From NCBI GenBank assembly GCA_037074765.1, contig JBAMDO010000246.1, positions 1 through 64,000 of the forward strand: a stretch of 64,000 bases of DNA, written 5' to 3'. Shown piece after piece: positions 11,973 through 23,432 of the stretch; position 1 is the stretch's first letter; the number at the start of each line of letters is the position of its first letter. Under the pieces are notes generated by a model. The model searched no databases. It was given only the letters and a program-made list of their open reading frames with translations, and was not told the DNA's origin. A program made the position numbers and the translations under genes. Source of the stretch: Mansonella perstans (taxonomy: Eukaryota; Nematoda; Chromadorea; Rhabditida; Onchocercidae).

Positions 11973-14900
11973 TCACGCGCGTAAAGTTAATAAAGTTATT
12001 TCACACAAATTTAACATTTTTACAGGTGGACCCCAGTAATTCACGCCGGATGACACGTAAATTTGCGTGTCACTATTTTTTATTTTGTAAAGTCCGTATA
12101 AGTAGTCGTTCTTCAGATATGCAAGAAGCCACACAATATAAAACTGCCCAGCATGTGTGTGTCCTAGAAAAATTTTTAGGTTGCCAACAAGATAAGCAAT
12201 TTTTCAATCTTGTGTCTAATATTTTTAAAGCTTTATTTGGCATATGTTAGTTTCTTTATGACTTTATGAAAAATGTCTAATATTAAATATCTAAAATATG
12301 CATAAATACATGTTCTGCTCATACTTAAACCATTCAAAAGATTTGTGATGTAAAGAAGGATCCCACTTCAACCACATGCCTAATCTACCTAAATCGATAT
12401 TGACTGGATGCCCAACGTGATATCAGAACTTATTAGATTATAAGCATATTTTGAGCAAAAATAAAATATGTCAAAACCTGTAAATTTTTTTCTAACAACT
12501 GAACTAATACTAATTTAACCTTTAGTTTAAACGAAATGACAATAAATTAATGCATCATTCAAAAAAAGTATACCTATTATCGTTACAAGAAACCAATGCT
12601 GGAAACAAATATAAATTAAAGCTACTTTCCAAAAACAAATTCTCTGGATATTGACCTGATAAAATCAAATCGATTCGTTTTTTAGTAGTACGTAGGATTT
12701 TAGAAGCACCATTTGGTTGATGCACTAGTAGTATCACAGGCTGCGTCTCACTACAACCATTCAACGCACGCTCTGCATCCATATGATGATCAGGAATCTT
12801 GAGTTTTTCTAGAAAAAAAAAAGGCATTATAATAGAATCAGAGATCAAGATATCACACAAACCATTCGAAGTAATTTTTTAGTTGTTTTTCTTTGAAAAA
12901 TAGATCTAAAGTTCTATAAAGTCACACGCATACAAGAAAAAAAAACATTAATTATTTAGAAAAGAGAAAATTTTCAGTAAAATCAATAAAACAATCATAC
13001 CTGTGTAAAGGTCATCTACACCAGCAACACAAATACAATCACCACTACTAGAACAAAGATTACGATTTGCATTATGCAAAACGGTGATATTAGATTTTGT
13101 CATAAAATAATCCAACCACTCGTTCGTATCACCATAGTAGTATTCATGATTACCTACACATAAATAATATTACTAAGGACGATAACATATATGTTTTTTG
13201 CTAAGTAGAGGATTTCTATTAAAATAAAAGATATTCTAAAATGGATTATCCTGCTTTGAATGAAAGAGCTAAATATCAAGCTGAGATATGAAACAAGCTA
13301 AAAATAAAGTCTTCGCAAGTTTTCCTCCAAAAAACCTCCTTCAAAATTCATGCATGTTACCTTAAAAATAGCATAAAATATGATAAATAGTACAAAATAA
13401 GCGTTTTAATCCAAAAGTTCATCACTGTTTTATAAAAGCTTTAGACCCAATTCTTAATCTCATATTTGACTAAACTAGGGTGAATGAAGTTTTTGAACCA
13501 ACGAAAATAATTTGAAGTTAAATTTCAAGCACATCCAAAAAGTTGAAATATTTTTAAACATTAAAAAAGCAGATGAACAAACCCGTCGCATAATAAACAC
13601 CGTACTTTGATTTCAAGTTTGCCAGCGGCAAAGTTGGTTGTATCAAATTTGATAAAAATCCATCAACTAAATCACCCGAAATAGCTACCATGTCTGCGTA
13701 TAATGCATTTGTTTTTGCAACAATTTCTTCAATACGTTTTTGATTAACAGTAGGTCCAATATGAATATCAGTTAGTAAAACAATACTGAAACCATCAAGT
13801 GATGGAGGTAGATCTCGGATTTTTACATTTACCCGATTTATCTAAATAAAATAAGTTTGAATATTAAAAAAAAACACCTCCTTGTCTCTTTTCAACAAAA
13901 ACCTATTCATTCATTTGTACTGGCAAGCCGCAAAAATCCTGTCGGATAAAACTTTCATTTTTCGAATCGATGATAAAACTTTCATCGATTCCTTATTTAA
14001 TCTTGAAATTCAACCCAACTCAATAGAAATGAATAATTAATCGCAAAATGCTTATATCTAACAGTATTATCTAATCAATAACTTACCACTGGTGATGAAT
14101 GTGTAACAGCAAAACCAGCACCAGTAAAAAAACATGCTAATAAAAGCGATAATATGGTGTTGGATTTTGTAGATTGAAAAATTACAAGAGATTTTGGCCA
14201 GGATTTCCAATGTGAACTGAGATATTCGATAAATACTAAGATCAGTAAAAAGAAACTCATATGTACATATACTGAGAGACATATAAAACTGAAAAAAAGA
14301 AAAAGCTTTAGTGAAGGCTTTAAAATATATTTTAAACGTTTTTCAATCCAATCAACTGGTAAATAGACTGGCAACATAAAGATTAACTTAAAAAGGAAAT
14401 TATTTTCCTAAAAAGAAATGACTGCAAGTTAATAGTTGCATTATTCTGTACATAAAACAATCACTTAACAAAAAAACGGAATTGATTAATTTTCGTAAAC
14501 TTCAAAAAATAAGCTTCAAAACATCTAAATTGAGTTATATTATCTACTCGTTAGAAACAATAATATTTACCAAATAGTAGAAATTAAGCTGCTATCTGGC
14601 AAATAAATGTAAAAAAATAAAAGCGAAGCATGTGAAAAAAATATGCTGAGTAGAGCTGAAGTTTTGAACAAGTCTTGTAACACGACAGAAATCGGTTGGA
14701 TTAATCTGAATTCAAATCAATTAATGAATTTCACGATAATATTAATGGATTCAAATTTGTAAATAATTAATGGATTCAAATTTGTAAATAACCGACAAAT
14801 GACATATCTCAAATGAAATATGAAACACTTTCTCAGCAAGTTAGTTGTTCTATTATTTTAAAATAAAAGCACGCTTCGTCTGTACCATACTGCACGATGA

Positions 14901-15678
14901 TAAAGCATTTGATATGAAACCCTCCACTTACGCTTACTCTTTCGTTTTTTCAATTTTTTTCGTTTATTATATTATCTCTCGCTTTGATTTGCTACGAAAA
15001 TATGTCATAAGCTCTTAAATTGAGATTTCATACTTAAAAAAGGTTCCAGTCAACTGGCCGGCCGTGAAAACGATGCGTTATACTGTTACAGTAACATATT
15101 AAATCACTCTAAATAACAAACTAACCACAGTTTAGCATGAGATATGTTAAAAGAAACGATTTGAGTTTGAAATCATGAGTCATCTTTGGAAAGTACATGC
15201 AACATTCTGATCAGAGTCACTAATGTTTTGTATAAAATTGTGGGAATAAAGTGCAGAAAATGCAGTTTTATGGGAATGAAATGCAGGATATGAATTGTAG
15301 AATTATCAGAAAACATTCATCTATTATATTTTTCCAAAATATTTCATACAAATTTTACCATTACTGTAATATAATTAATACTGCCCTTCATTATAATTAA
15401 ATAGTTTAGCAGTATGAATATTAACGATATTTTAATGAAAATACGAAAAAAAGAAAGTAAGCTCACTCTTTGATTCTTCCATAAATGATAGATGACATTA
15501 CAACCATAAATATTTGTACCGAGAATATATCGTGAATTCTGCATAACTGTGCGTGATATATACCAGTAGCCCGAATTCTCAGTAATATAAGAAATCCTTG
15601 GATTGCTATCACTAATGCTATATACTTTCTATTCTTCCAAAGCTGATTCGTCCTTTCATTTATTATTATGCGTTTCAT
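11973..15678 (-). CDS. TMPPE-like transmembrane calcineurin-type metallophosphoesterase, copy B (6 exons found)
   Basis: The exons are 15678-15467, 14407-14087, 13841-13583, 13153-13001, 12808-12656 and 12163-11973 (TGA). Exons 1-2 encode hydrophobic segments. Exon 3 carries the metal motifs LLTDIHIG and GDLVDG. Exon 4 opens inside GNHEYYYG. Exon 5 has the LLVHQP histidine and exon 6 the GHTHAGQFY motif, so all catalytic motifs are intact. Exons 2-6 join in clean phase. Exon 1 ends in phase 2 at a good GTGAGC donor, while exon 2 starts in phase 0 directly after an in-frame TAG. Either a small exon between 14408 and 15466 was missed, or another donor is used. The intron inside LS|GHTHAGQ and the one just before the domain match copy A in place and phase, which supports a tandem duplication. 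Substrate is unknown. Confidence 0.8.
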
Positions 15679-15686
15679 TTTATGCT

Positions 15687-15713
15687 CTGAAACAAAAAAA
15701 AAAAAAAAAAAAA
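15687..15713 (-). promoter_or_regulatory. Candidate spliced-leader acceptor ahead of phosphoesterase copy B
   Basis: A long poly-T tract followed by GTTTCAG (minus strand, ending at 15687) stands 8 nt before the ATG at 15678. This is a strong polypyrimidine acceptor with a very short leader, as for trans-splicing. Confidence 0.65.
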
Positions 15714-18330
15714 TACAGGAATAAAAACTTATTGAATTCATTAATTCTCAAAATCATGTAATAAAATTTCAATATAAAAAGTTGGAAAAAAAAAGATATT
15801 CTACCGTTTTTTTAACAATAGCATAGTTGTAATAAAAGTGAAGCATATAAAATAATGATTTTAAAACAAAATACAAAATAGTGATTATTTGTTTATGTAA
15901 TACTTAACAATAACAGGTAATTACTCTTCACATTAATAAGTACTTAAAGTTTTGCAACATTTCAATAATTAATCATAACATACTAGCAGAAGGAAATTCG
16001 CACAAACGTAAAATAACAATCTTTTTTGTATAACTATAATTTCACAGAATTATTAAACTATTTTTAAAATTAAAAATAACAAAGAAAAAAGACGAAAATT
16101 AAAAAATAAATCAAAATTATCCCAACATAATTGTGTCATCATGCTTTACAATTATTTCTTATTTAAACGATTAACTTGGAAGTTAGAAATTTATTTAAAT
16201 CTAAAGTATTTCATTTTTTAAATTCCATTAATTGAATAAAATTACTTATTCACTGCAATAGATTACTGTACATTATTTCGACCGCTTTCTCATGCTATCG
16301 TCCGATCATTTCTCGTAATTTTTCTTATCACTTTTCATTATCTTCTCTGTACATCAATAACATCGTTATTTCCATCACTTTTCACCAGTAATTCTCTCTA
16401 CACTTTACAACTATCATCAATTCTTCTTTACAAACTATACAGATCACTCTCGCCATTTTCCCTTTCCACTGGCCCCCCGGAATTTCTCGAAGATTTGTCA
16501 AGAGCTAAAAACCGTTATAAAATGAAATGCGGGAAGGGTCACTGTGAAATAATTTGGATCAACGAAACTGAAAGTAGATGTGAAAATACTTATGCCGTGA
16601 AAATGAATGAAAATGTTTATGAAAATTGTTTATGCCAAAAAAAAAAACTTAAAGTAACGTTACTTTTGTGACTTGGAATGGCTATTACTTGTCACTTGAA
16701 GTGACCACTATTTGTGACATTAGTTATAACTGGAAGTAACCATCTGCTTTCTAGTTCAAGTGACCACTACTTATTTGCATATATAACTTCAAATCGAAGT
16801 GATCATTGCTTTGAACTTGAAGTGACCATTTACTTCTAAGTCGGAGTGATTATTATTTATAACTTAAAATGATCACTTATTTCTAACTTCAAGTGACCAT
16901 TACCTGTAAGTTTTAGTTGGTGTACAATACTTTTAGCAATCGAAACACTCACAATCCATTTAAAAATTCAATAATATACTATTTTTTCTCTGTGGGAGCT
17001 TTTTTTTGTAATCAAAATTCATTAATCAGTTTTTATCTCTCATTGATAAAACAATGATAACAGACAAGAACAACACTTACTATGGAATGGTTAAGTATTT
17101 TTTTTTAGGAGTAAAAAATTAGGAAATCAATAAAAGGTAAACGAATTAATTATTTTGAAACAAAAATGCAAAAGATAATGAGAGTAATTATAATTTTAAT
17201 TCATTGATTTGCTAATTTGAAATTTATAAAATTTGTTCAGCAACAAGTCTACAATTTTATTTTAATTTAAATTTTAAAATCTTTTAAAATCTCTTTCAGC
17301 ATCACGCTTACTTCTAATTTGTTCTTTCTAATTAAAAGTTGTTAATTTCTAAAATCGAATTTAAAAAATTAACTGCTGAAATTTTTTTCCCCAATTCACT
17401 TTCGCGACATTTTGGTTAATAACTACACGAATATATGGTGTACATGAAATAAATTCAACCATACAACCGAATACGGCATACGGCAACCGAATTGATCTCA
17501 TTAACTGATTCACTTGTTCTGGATGCAAGCAATCTGCATTATTCATGCATGGATGATTATGTTTTATTAAATGTCAAATTTCCGGAATTTATCAGGAAGT
17601 TAATGAAATTGAGGAATGGTAATATCAGTGGGAGGTTTTTAACACTACTAGAATTCAACTTTATCTTTTGTCCGGAACGGAACATTTCTGGACTATTTCG
17701 TTTGCTTTCTGATTGCTTTCCGGCCTAATCAAATTTCGTGCACTGTCATTTATTTGATCAAAGCAACGATGATACGCAAAGAAGTGAGTTAAAAGAAAGT
17801 TCACTATAAATAGCGAAAGTAAAATTGTAATTTCTAAATTCACTTCTAAAATGTACTGTTTTAAATTACTGAAGTTGAAGTATGAAGTATTTTAAAAAAA
17901 TGACAAAATCTACTCAAGTAAACCGGGTAATTCGAACTGTAAATGAATTCTGGACTTTAAGAACTCATTGATTGATTCAGTCAAAATGCATAGCAAAATT
18001 TCTCCGTTGCTAGGAAACTAACTACCTTACAGCCTATCAGGCTTTTTAGCGAATTTCGAATTCAGCTATTCAATCCAAGCAGTCAATTTAGTGCAAAGGA
18101 AGTAACAAGGAAAAACAAAAATGAAAAATTAGCATTTTGCATTATTAGCAATTTTTATTGTCAAAATTTTCAAATGAATTTTTTTGGCAACTATTTTTAT
18201 CACAAATCAAAAATAATTAGCACATAATTGATTAGAATTGATATTACTGGTATTTGGTTCATTTTCTTTTTTGTGTGTTTCAAATAAATTGCATTATCTC
18301 ATTATAAATTAAGTAAAATGTGAGCCACAT
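15714..18330. other. Divergent intergenic region between copy B and the WD-repeat gene
   Basis: This is about 2.6 kb shared by the 5' ends of two divergent genes, so it should hold promoters for both; I cannot point to specific elements. It contains a short-unit tandem repeat (16660-16915, listed separately). The + frame at 17492-17728 and the overlapping minus frame at 17661-17843 have no acceptable context or recognisable domain, and I left them out. Confidence 0.55.
16660..16915. repeat. Degenerate minisatellite, about 28 bp unit, about eight copies
   Basis: Variants of AACTTGAAGTGACCATTACT recur at roughly 16698, 16732, 16760, 16795, 16819, 16845, 16868 and 16892. The core AAGTGACC varies to AAGTAACC, AAGTGATC and AATGATCA. 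One copy, GTCACTTGAAGTGAC, is nearly palindromic. It lies between divergent promoters. Confidence 0.75.
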
Positions 18331-18343
18331 TATTTCATTGCAG
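18331..18343 (+). promoter_or_regulatory. Candidate spliced-leader acceptor ahead of the WD-repeat gene
   Basis: TATTTCATTGCAG ends at 18343, 48 nt before the ATG at 18392. It could equally close an intron after a non-coding first exon. Confidence 0.45.
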
Positions 18344-18391
18344 GTTAAGTTGAAATGATTTTTTGCCTTTTGTAATTTCAATTGAGAAAGA

Positions 18392-21224
18392 ATGGATGAT
18401 TACGATGGGCCAAGTGTATTCATTGCAAGCAGAGAAAAAGTGAAAGCTGCCAAAGTGGATTCTGAAATTTTAACTGATCCACGAGAATATCGTCATCAAG
18501 GTTTTCGGGTTGCAATCTTTTTTTTCACAGTTTTTCTTTTAAAAAATCTCTTCGTTTTTTTTTCTGTGCTTTTTTTCTATCAATGCTTTTTATAATATTT
18601 CATTTCTTTCTGTTTCATTTATTTGCATTCTTTTTCAATTCATTTATTTTTGATTCTTTTTTAATTCATTTTTAATTCATTTTGATCCCTTTTTTAATTC
18701 CTGATATTACTTTCATTTGAAATTGAGTGAAATTCATAGATTATAAAAGATTATTTTGCAGTAAAGTGTAGCAATAAAAGATGAAAAAAAAGGAATGAAT
18801 TTTAAATTTAGTTTTAAAATTTTGATATTCATTTTAAATTAAATTCAAATAATGAAAAATATGATTGAAATATATTTAGATAATGAAATTGTGTTAAATT
18901 TTAATTAAATTCAAACAATGAAAATTAAGTTCCAAATAGCTGGAATATAGTTAGCTGGAATTATCAAAAAAAATCACTTCCAATATTTATAATTACTTAT
19001 TTATGATTAAAAATATATTTAATTTTATTTCTTATTCAAAACAATTTTTTTTTAAAGGAACCGATGCAATAGAACAAATTAGTATTGGTGTACAAACTGA
19101 ACAAATGTTGACTTCTGTAAGTAATATTTTGAATGGTGCTATTATCAGTAATGAAATACTGAATTTATTATTGATGACAGTGAAAAGCAACAATGAAGAG
19201 TTGAATGTTCTCGCACGATTAAATATCTTTCATCGTACAGACTCGGTGACATTATCCATGATGAAGCAGTATCAATTACCGCAGGTCATTTGTCAGCTAT
19301 CATCTATTAACTTTTCATAATTATATTTAGATTTAACATTTAAATAACATTTTATGTGAAATTTAATTTCCTTTCTTTTTTGTTATTTTATTAAATGAAG
19401 AGTCAAGTGTTACTTTTTACACTTCTTAATTAACAATTAATCATAGGCGAGGAAGTTTTAAAATAATATTACTTTCTAAATAGCATGAAAGTGTTACTTT
19501 TTAATCAGAAAAAAACAAAGCAATGCTTTGTTAATTTTTATTGGCAAAGAAAAAATGAAACAAACAAATGAATATATTTGGGTGATTTTTGATCTTGTAT
19601 AAAATAAGAAAGGAATTAATTAATTGATTAACTAATTAATTAGCGCGAAAATATACATTAAAAGAAATTTCTTATTGTGCAAGGAAACATTTTAAAAAAA
19701 AAAAAAAAACTTTTTGTTTAATAAGAAAGACTTTGAAGAAAATTTTTTTATTGAGCGAGAAAATATTAACACGACTTCTTATTGAAAAAAGGAAATTCTT
19801 ATTGAATAAGGAAATTATTGAAAGAAATTTTTTATTTAACAAAAAAGTATTATAAGAAAGCGTCATCATTAGCAGACAGTTATTGCATGAAACTTGCTAA
19901 TTAACAAAATGATTTAAATGTGAATTAATTTTTAATCAAACAGTTAAATTCAATTTAAAAAAAAAAAGTTATAGAAAGAAAATTTGCCATTAAATAGTGT
20001 CGTATGTGGTCCAAATGGACGTACGGCATTTGTGTTTGCGGAGCGATATCACGATGCATGGTGCTCACATAACGGTATCATAATATTCTGGCAAAGACGC
20101 TTAATCGATCATCTGGTACTTTCCAGTTGTCCAACAATTCTCAGGTGACAACAAATGAAATATTTTCATCTCAATAATAAAATAATTCCGGACAATTTTT
20201 TTTCTCACTTATAAAATTGTTTATATTATCTTTTTCACGAAAAAAAATTAATACTGCACAGAAATCATAAATCATAAATCTTTTCCGGATGATCGATAAC
20301 TGATGTTTTAAATTTGCTGAAAAATTCAATCGACCATTGAATGCTATTTTATAGATATGGTCCACAAGGTTTCATAGCAGTAGGCTTGATAACTGGTCGT
20401 ATTTTAATTGTTCTAAATGGTGAAATTATTTCAACTAATGAAGTATGAATTGTTAGAACTTCTTAAAAATTTATTTATTTTTTTGAATTTCTTAGTTTCA
20501 TAATTTATGATCTTTTGCGAATTTTTAAAAATAATTTTGATCGATATGATTATGATTGCCAATTATAATTTTACAAACTTGATCTTAACATTATACAAGA
20601 AATGAAAAATAGCGCTTTAAATAATGTTATAAAGTAATATTAGATAATTAGTAAATTAATGAATAGTTTTAATTCGAATAAATCTCAAATGCTAATTAAA
20701 GTTTTGATAGACAGCAGTAGATTTGATAATAGATTATAATAGAAGATGAAATATGATTTGAAGATGAAATTATTAGATTGATTTCAAATTTCTTGGAAAT
20801 GTCGAATGGAGGTGAATCTCGAATCGAATAGATGTGTGATTTCAGGTTCATACTCTCGCCGTAACATCTCTTGAATGGCTTCATCCATCACAACAACTTA
20901 TCTCCATATCTTTAGACGGTCAAATTATAATTCACAATGTAAAATCGGCAATTCTTGAGACAAGGCATTCCAAATTAGTAACTGTCATGAATCTTCCCCG
21001 TAATATGCGGAAATCAAATTCATCAGCCAAATATATCGGTGAATAGTTTGATTCAAAAAAAAAAACCCGAAAGAAATTCTCTTTTTTTTGAAATCATTTT
21101 AACATTTTTCTGTTAACCGGTTTCTACTCAAACTGATGACAGAATTTTAATCACTAAAGTGATGTTAATTAATTAAAATTAAATTTAAAAGTTAATCAAA
21201 CAGAGAGGGGATTGTTAATTTCTG

Positions 21225-21257
<33 letters not shown>

Positions 21258-22497
21258 GAAATTAAAATTTTGATTTGACAAAATAATTTGCAATTCATTA
21301 CGATGAGAAACTAATCAATCGGTTACGATTGTATAATTAATTAATCAAATTAAATATTTAGGCTTAACATCAATGTGTGTTAGCAAAGATCAACTATTTA
21401 TTGGTAGTGAAATAGGTGCTATTTGGACAGCAACATTGCCGGATTTAACAATTTCATTCTTTCACTACGAAATTGATTGTATTGAAACAATAGCACATAC
21501 TTCGAGCTATATCATCATTACAACATCTTCCGGCAGGGTAAGCTTTTTTTCAAAAAATTTTAATTTTTCGAAACGTTTTCTTTTTTTTCAAGAAATCTAA
21601 TTTTCTGGAATAACGTCTAAATAATATGCTTTTTTTTGGCGCAAATTGTACATTGATTCGAACTTCAAACAATGATATAATGAACTAATAACTTTTTTAA
21701 TTTCATCCAAATAAGATGCACTTGATTTCAGATGAAAATTGATAAAGTTTTGAAATTAATTCTTATGAAATGATATTCATCTTATTGGACTTTTTTTCTG
21801 AACTGATTTCAATTTCATGCTTTTTGAATTATAATATAAAAAATAAAATTTGTTTAAAAGTTTTTAATCAATCAAAAATTTAAAATGAAAGTTTCCATAT
21901 TCTATGCTATAATCATTTTAAATTTCTTGTAGCAGCAAATTCTTGTTACAATTGTTATTTCAAATTTGTTTTAACTGCAAAATATAGTATCAATAAAATC
22001 CTGTAATTAATTGATAACAATTGAGCTAAGAAAGTCTATATTTTAATTGTCATTTAATGAAGCAATAATATAGTTCGTTTAGCAAAACTTCGATAGTTTT
22101 TCTGCTTAATTGCTACTACAGTAACCCAACTTCTTACATATATGTTCAATGAGAAATCTATTGTAGTAGCAAAATTTAATACTGATAAGATGCTTTATAT
22201 TGTTCGTTAGTTTCATTCATATATCGAAAATTGTTTCAGGGATTAATCGTTTCCGGAAATGACAGTTTAACACGTACTTTGGATATTCCTGTTTGCAGTA
22301 TTTTGATTAAAAATGCTAATTTAATTATTTGTGGAAATAGCGAGCAATTATTTGCTATTCAGCTTGATGATTTGAGAATATTGATGCGGCAGTCATTTGC
22401 ACACCAAGCATTTGCTCTTGTACCGGACGATAATACATTGATTGTAGTGGACAAGCAGTTACTGGTCACTTTATACAGAATTAACATTAATCAATGA
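18392..22497 (+). CDS. WD-repeat protein, probable dynein-2 intermediate chain (WDR34/DYNC2I2-like; 7 exons, 406 aa)
   Basis: The exons are 18392-18500, 19058-19284, 19975-20144, 20355-20442, 20846-21038, 21362-21537 and 22240-22497 (1221 nt, all phases agree). An N-terminal acidic/basic segment leads to SIGVQTEQ at about residues 45-52. This resembles the QVQTE segment of WDR34 and fits an LC8-type light-chain binding motif (xQT). A beta-propeller-like part follows. The block FAERYHDAWCSHNGIIIFWQ parallels the first propeller blade of WDR34. GFIAVGLITGRILIV and VTSLEWLHPSQQLISISLDG look like consecutive WD blades. In other animals this subunit helps drive retrograde intraflagellar transport in cilia, which nematodes have only in sensory neurons. 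At 406 aa it is shorter than human WDR34 (536 aa), with weak WD dipeptides. The alternative is another divergent WD protein. Confidence 0.75.
21225..21253. repeat. Poly(T) run, 29 bases, inside an intron
   Basis: A pure T tract in intron 5 of the WD-repeat gene, in a position that does not touch splice sites. Confidence 0.95.
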
Positions 22498-22507
22498 TCG
22501 TTTAATT

Positions 22508-22513
22508 AATAAA
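22508..22513 (+). other. Poly(A) signal of the WD-repeat gene
   Basis: AATAAA occurs 10 nt after the TGA of the + strand gene. This predicts a very short 3' UTR, normal for nematodes. Confidence 0.55.
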
Positions 22514-23432
22514 CATGCAATAGTTGAATCATTTTGGTTTTTCTCAATATTTATTAAATTAGTAAAAATTTTGATTAATTAATTAAGATTTTATTCAATT
22601 GTTTGTTAGTTTAATTCGTTGCAAACTTATCAATTTGTAATTTTATCTATCAAGGCATCATTTCAGTTATTATGCCTATCGTAATATTTTGCAAATAAAG
22701 AAATTTTACTATTTGCGAAAGAACAAATTTTCAATTTCAATTCAAATAAATTGATTTAATTTTCATTTGACAATAAAATTAAACAACAGAAATTAATTTT
22801 TGCACTTTTTTTCGTTTTTGCGATATTTAAGAAAAAATAACTTTTCATTTTAATTATTTATTTCAGTAAACAATTTCAATGCAAAAAACTTAATTTGATA
22901 TATAATTTGTGCTACTGTAATAATTTTGTTTCTCAAAGTATTTCGATTTCTGTTTTCATTTTGATGTATTGTAATGTATGACAAAAAGAATAAATCGTAA
23001 CGTTGGGTATTTCGATTCCTATTTTTATTTCAGTTTATTGTGGAAGTACGATAAAAAAGCGCGTTACGGTGATAACATCGTAATAAATAATTATGTATTG
23101 TATCGCAAAATACATTCTACGATATATAAGTAAGATGAATGGAAAAAACAAATAACTGTAAGAATTCTGGAATAACATTTTAGATATTTTTGGACTCGCA
23201 GGTAATCATCACTTTGAACTTATTATCAAACTGTTTCAGACGAAATTTTGGAAAATTAAAATGACAAAGATTGGAAAAATTTTTTAATAATTTCCATTTG
23301 CCACTTGTTCGATTTTCGGAATATATATTTTTAATCCGGAAATAATAACCAACAAATCTGGTCATCGAATCATTCTATATATTAAGGTATGAAAAAAAAT
23401 CATGGAAAATATCTAAAAAAAAATGGACAAGT
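22514..23432. other. Convergent gap between the WD-repeat and SMYD genes
   Basis: About 0.9 kb of AT-rich sequence where the two 3' ends meet. A loose direct repeat of TAATGTATGACAAAAAG- and AAGTACGATAAAAAAG-type sequence, each near a TCGTAAC or TTACGG element, spans about 22960-23070. No gene is seen. Confidence 0.5.

Noticed and set aside
17492..17843. Overlapping frames on both strands in the divergent intergenic region
   Set aside because: No splice, start or domain evidence; overlapping frames on opposite strands argue for chance.
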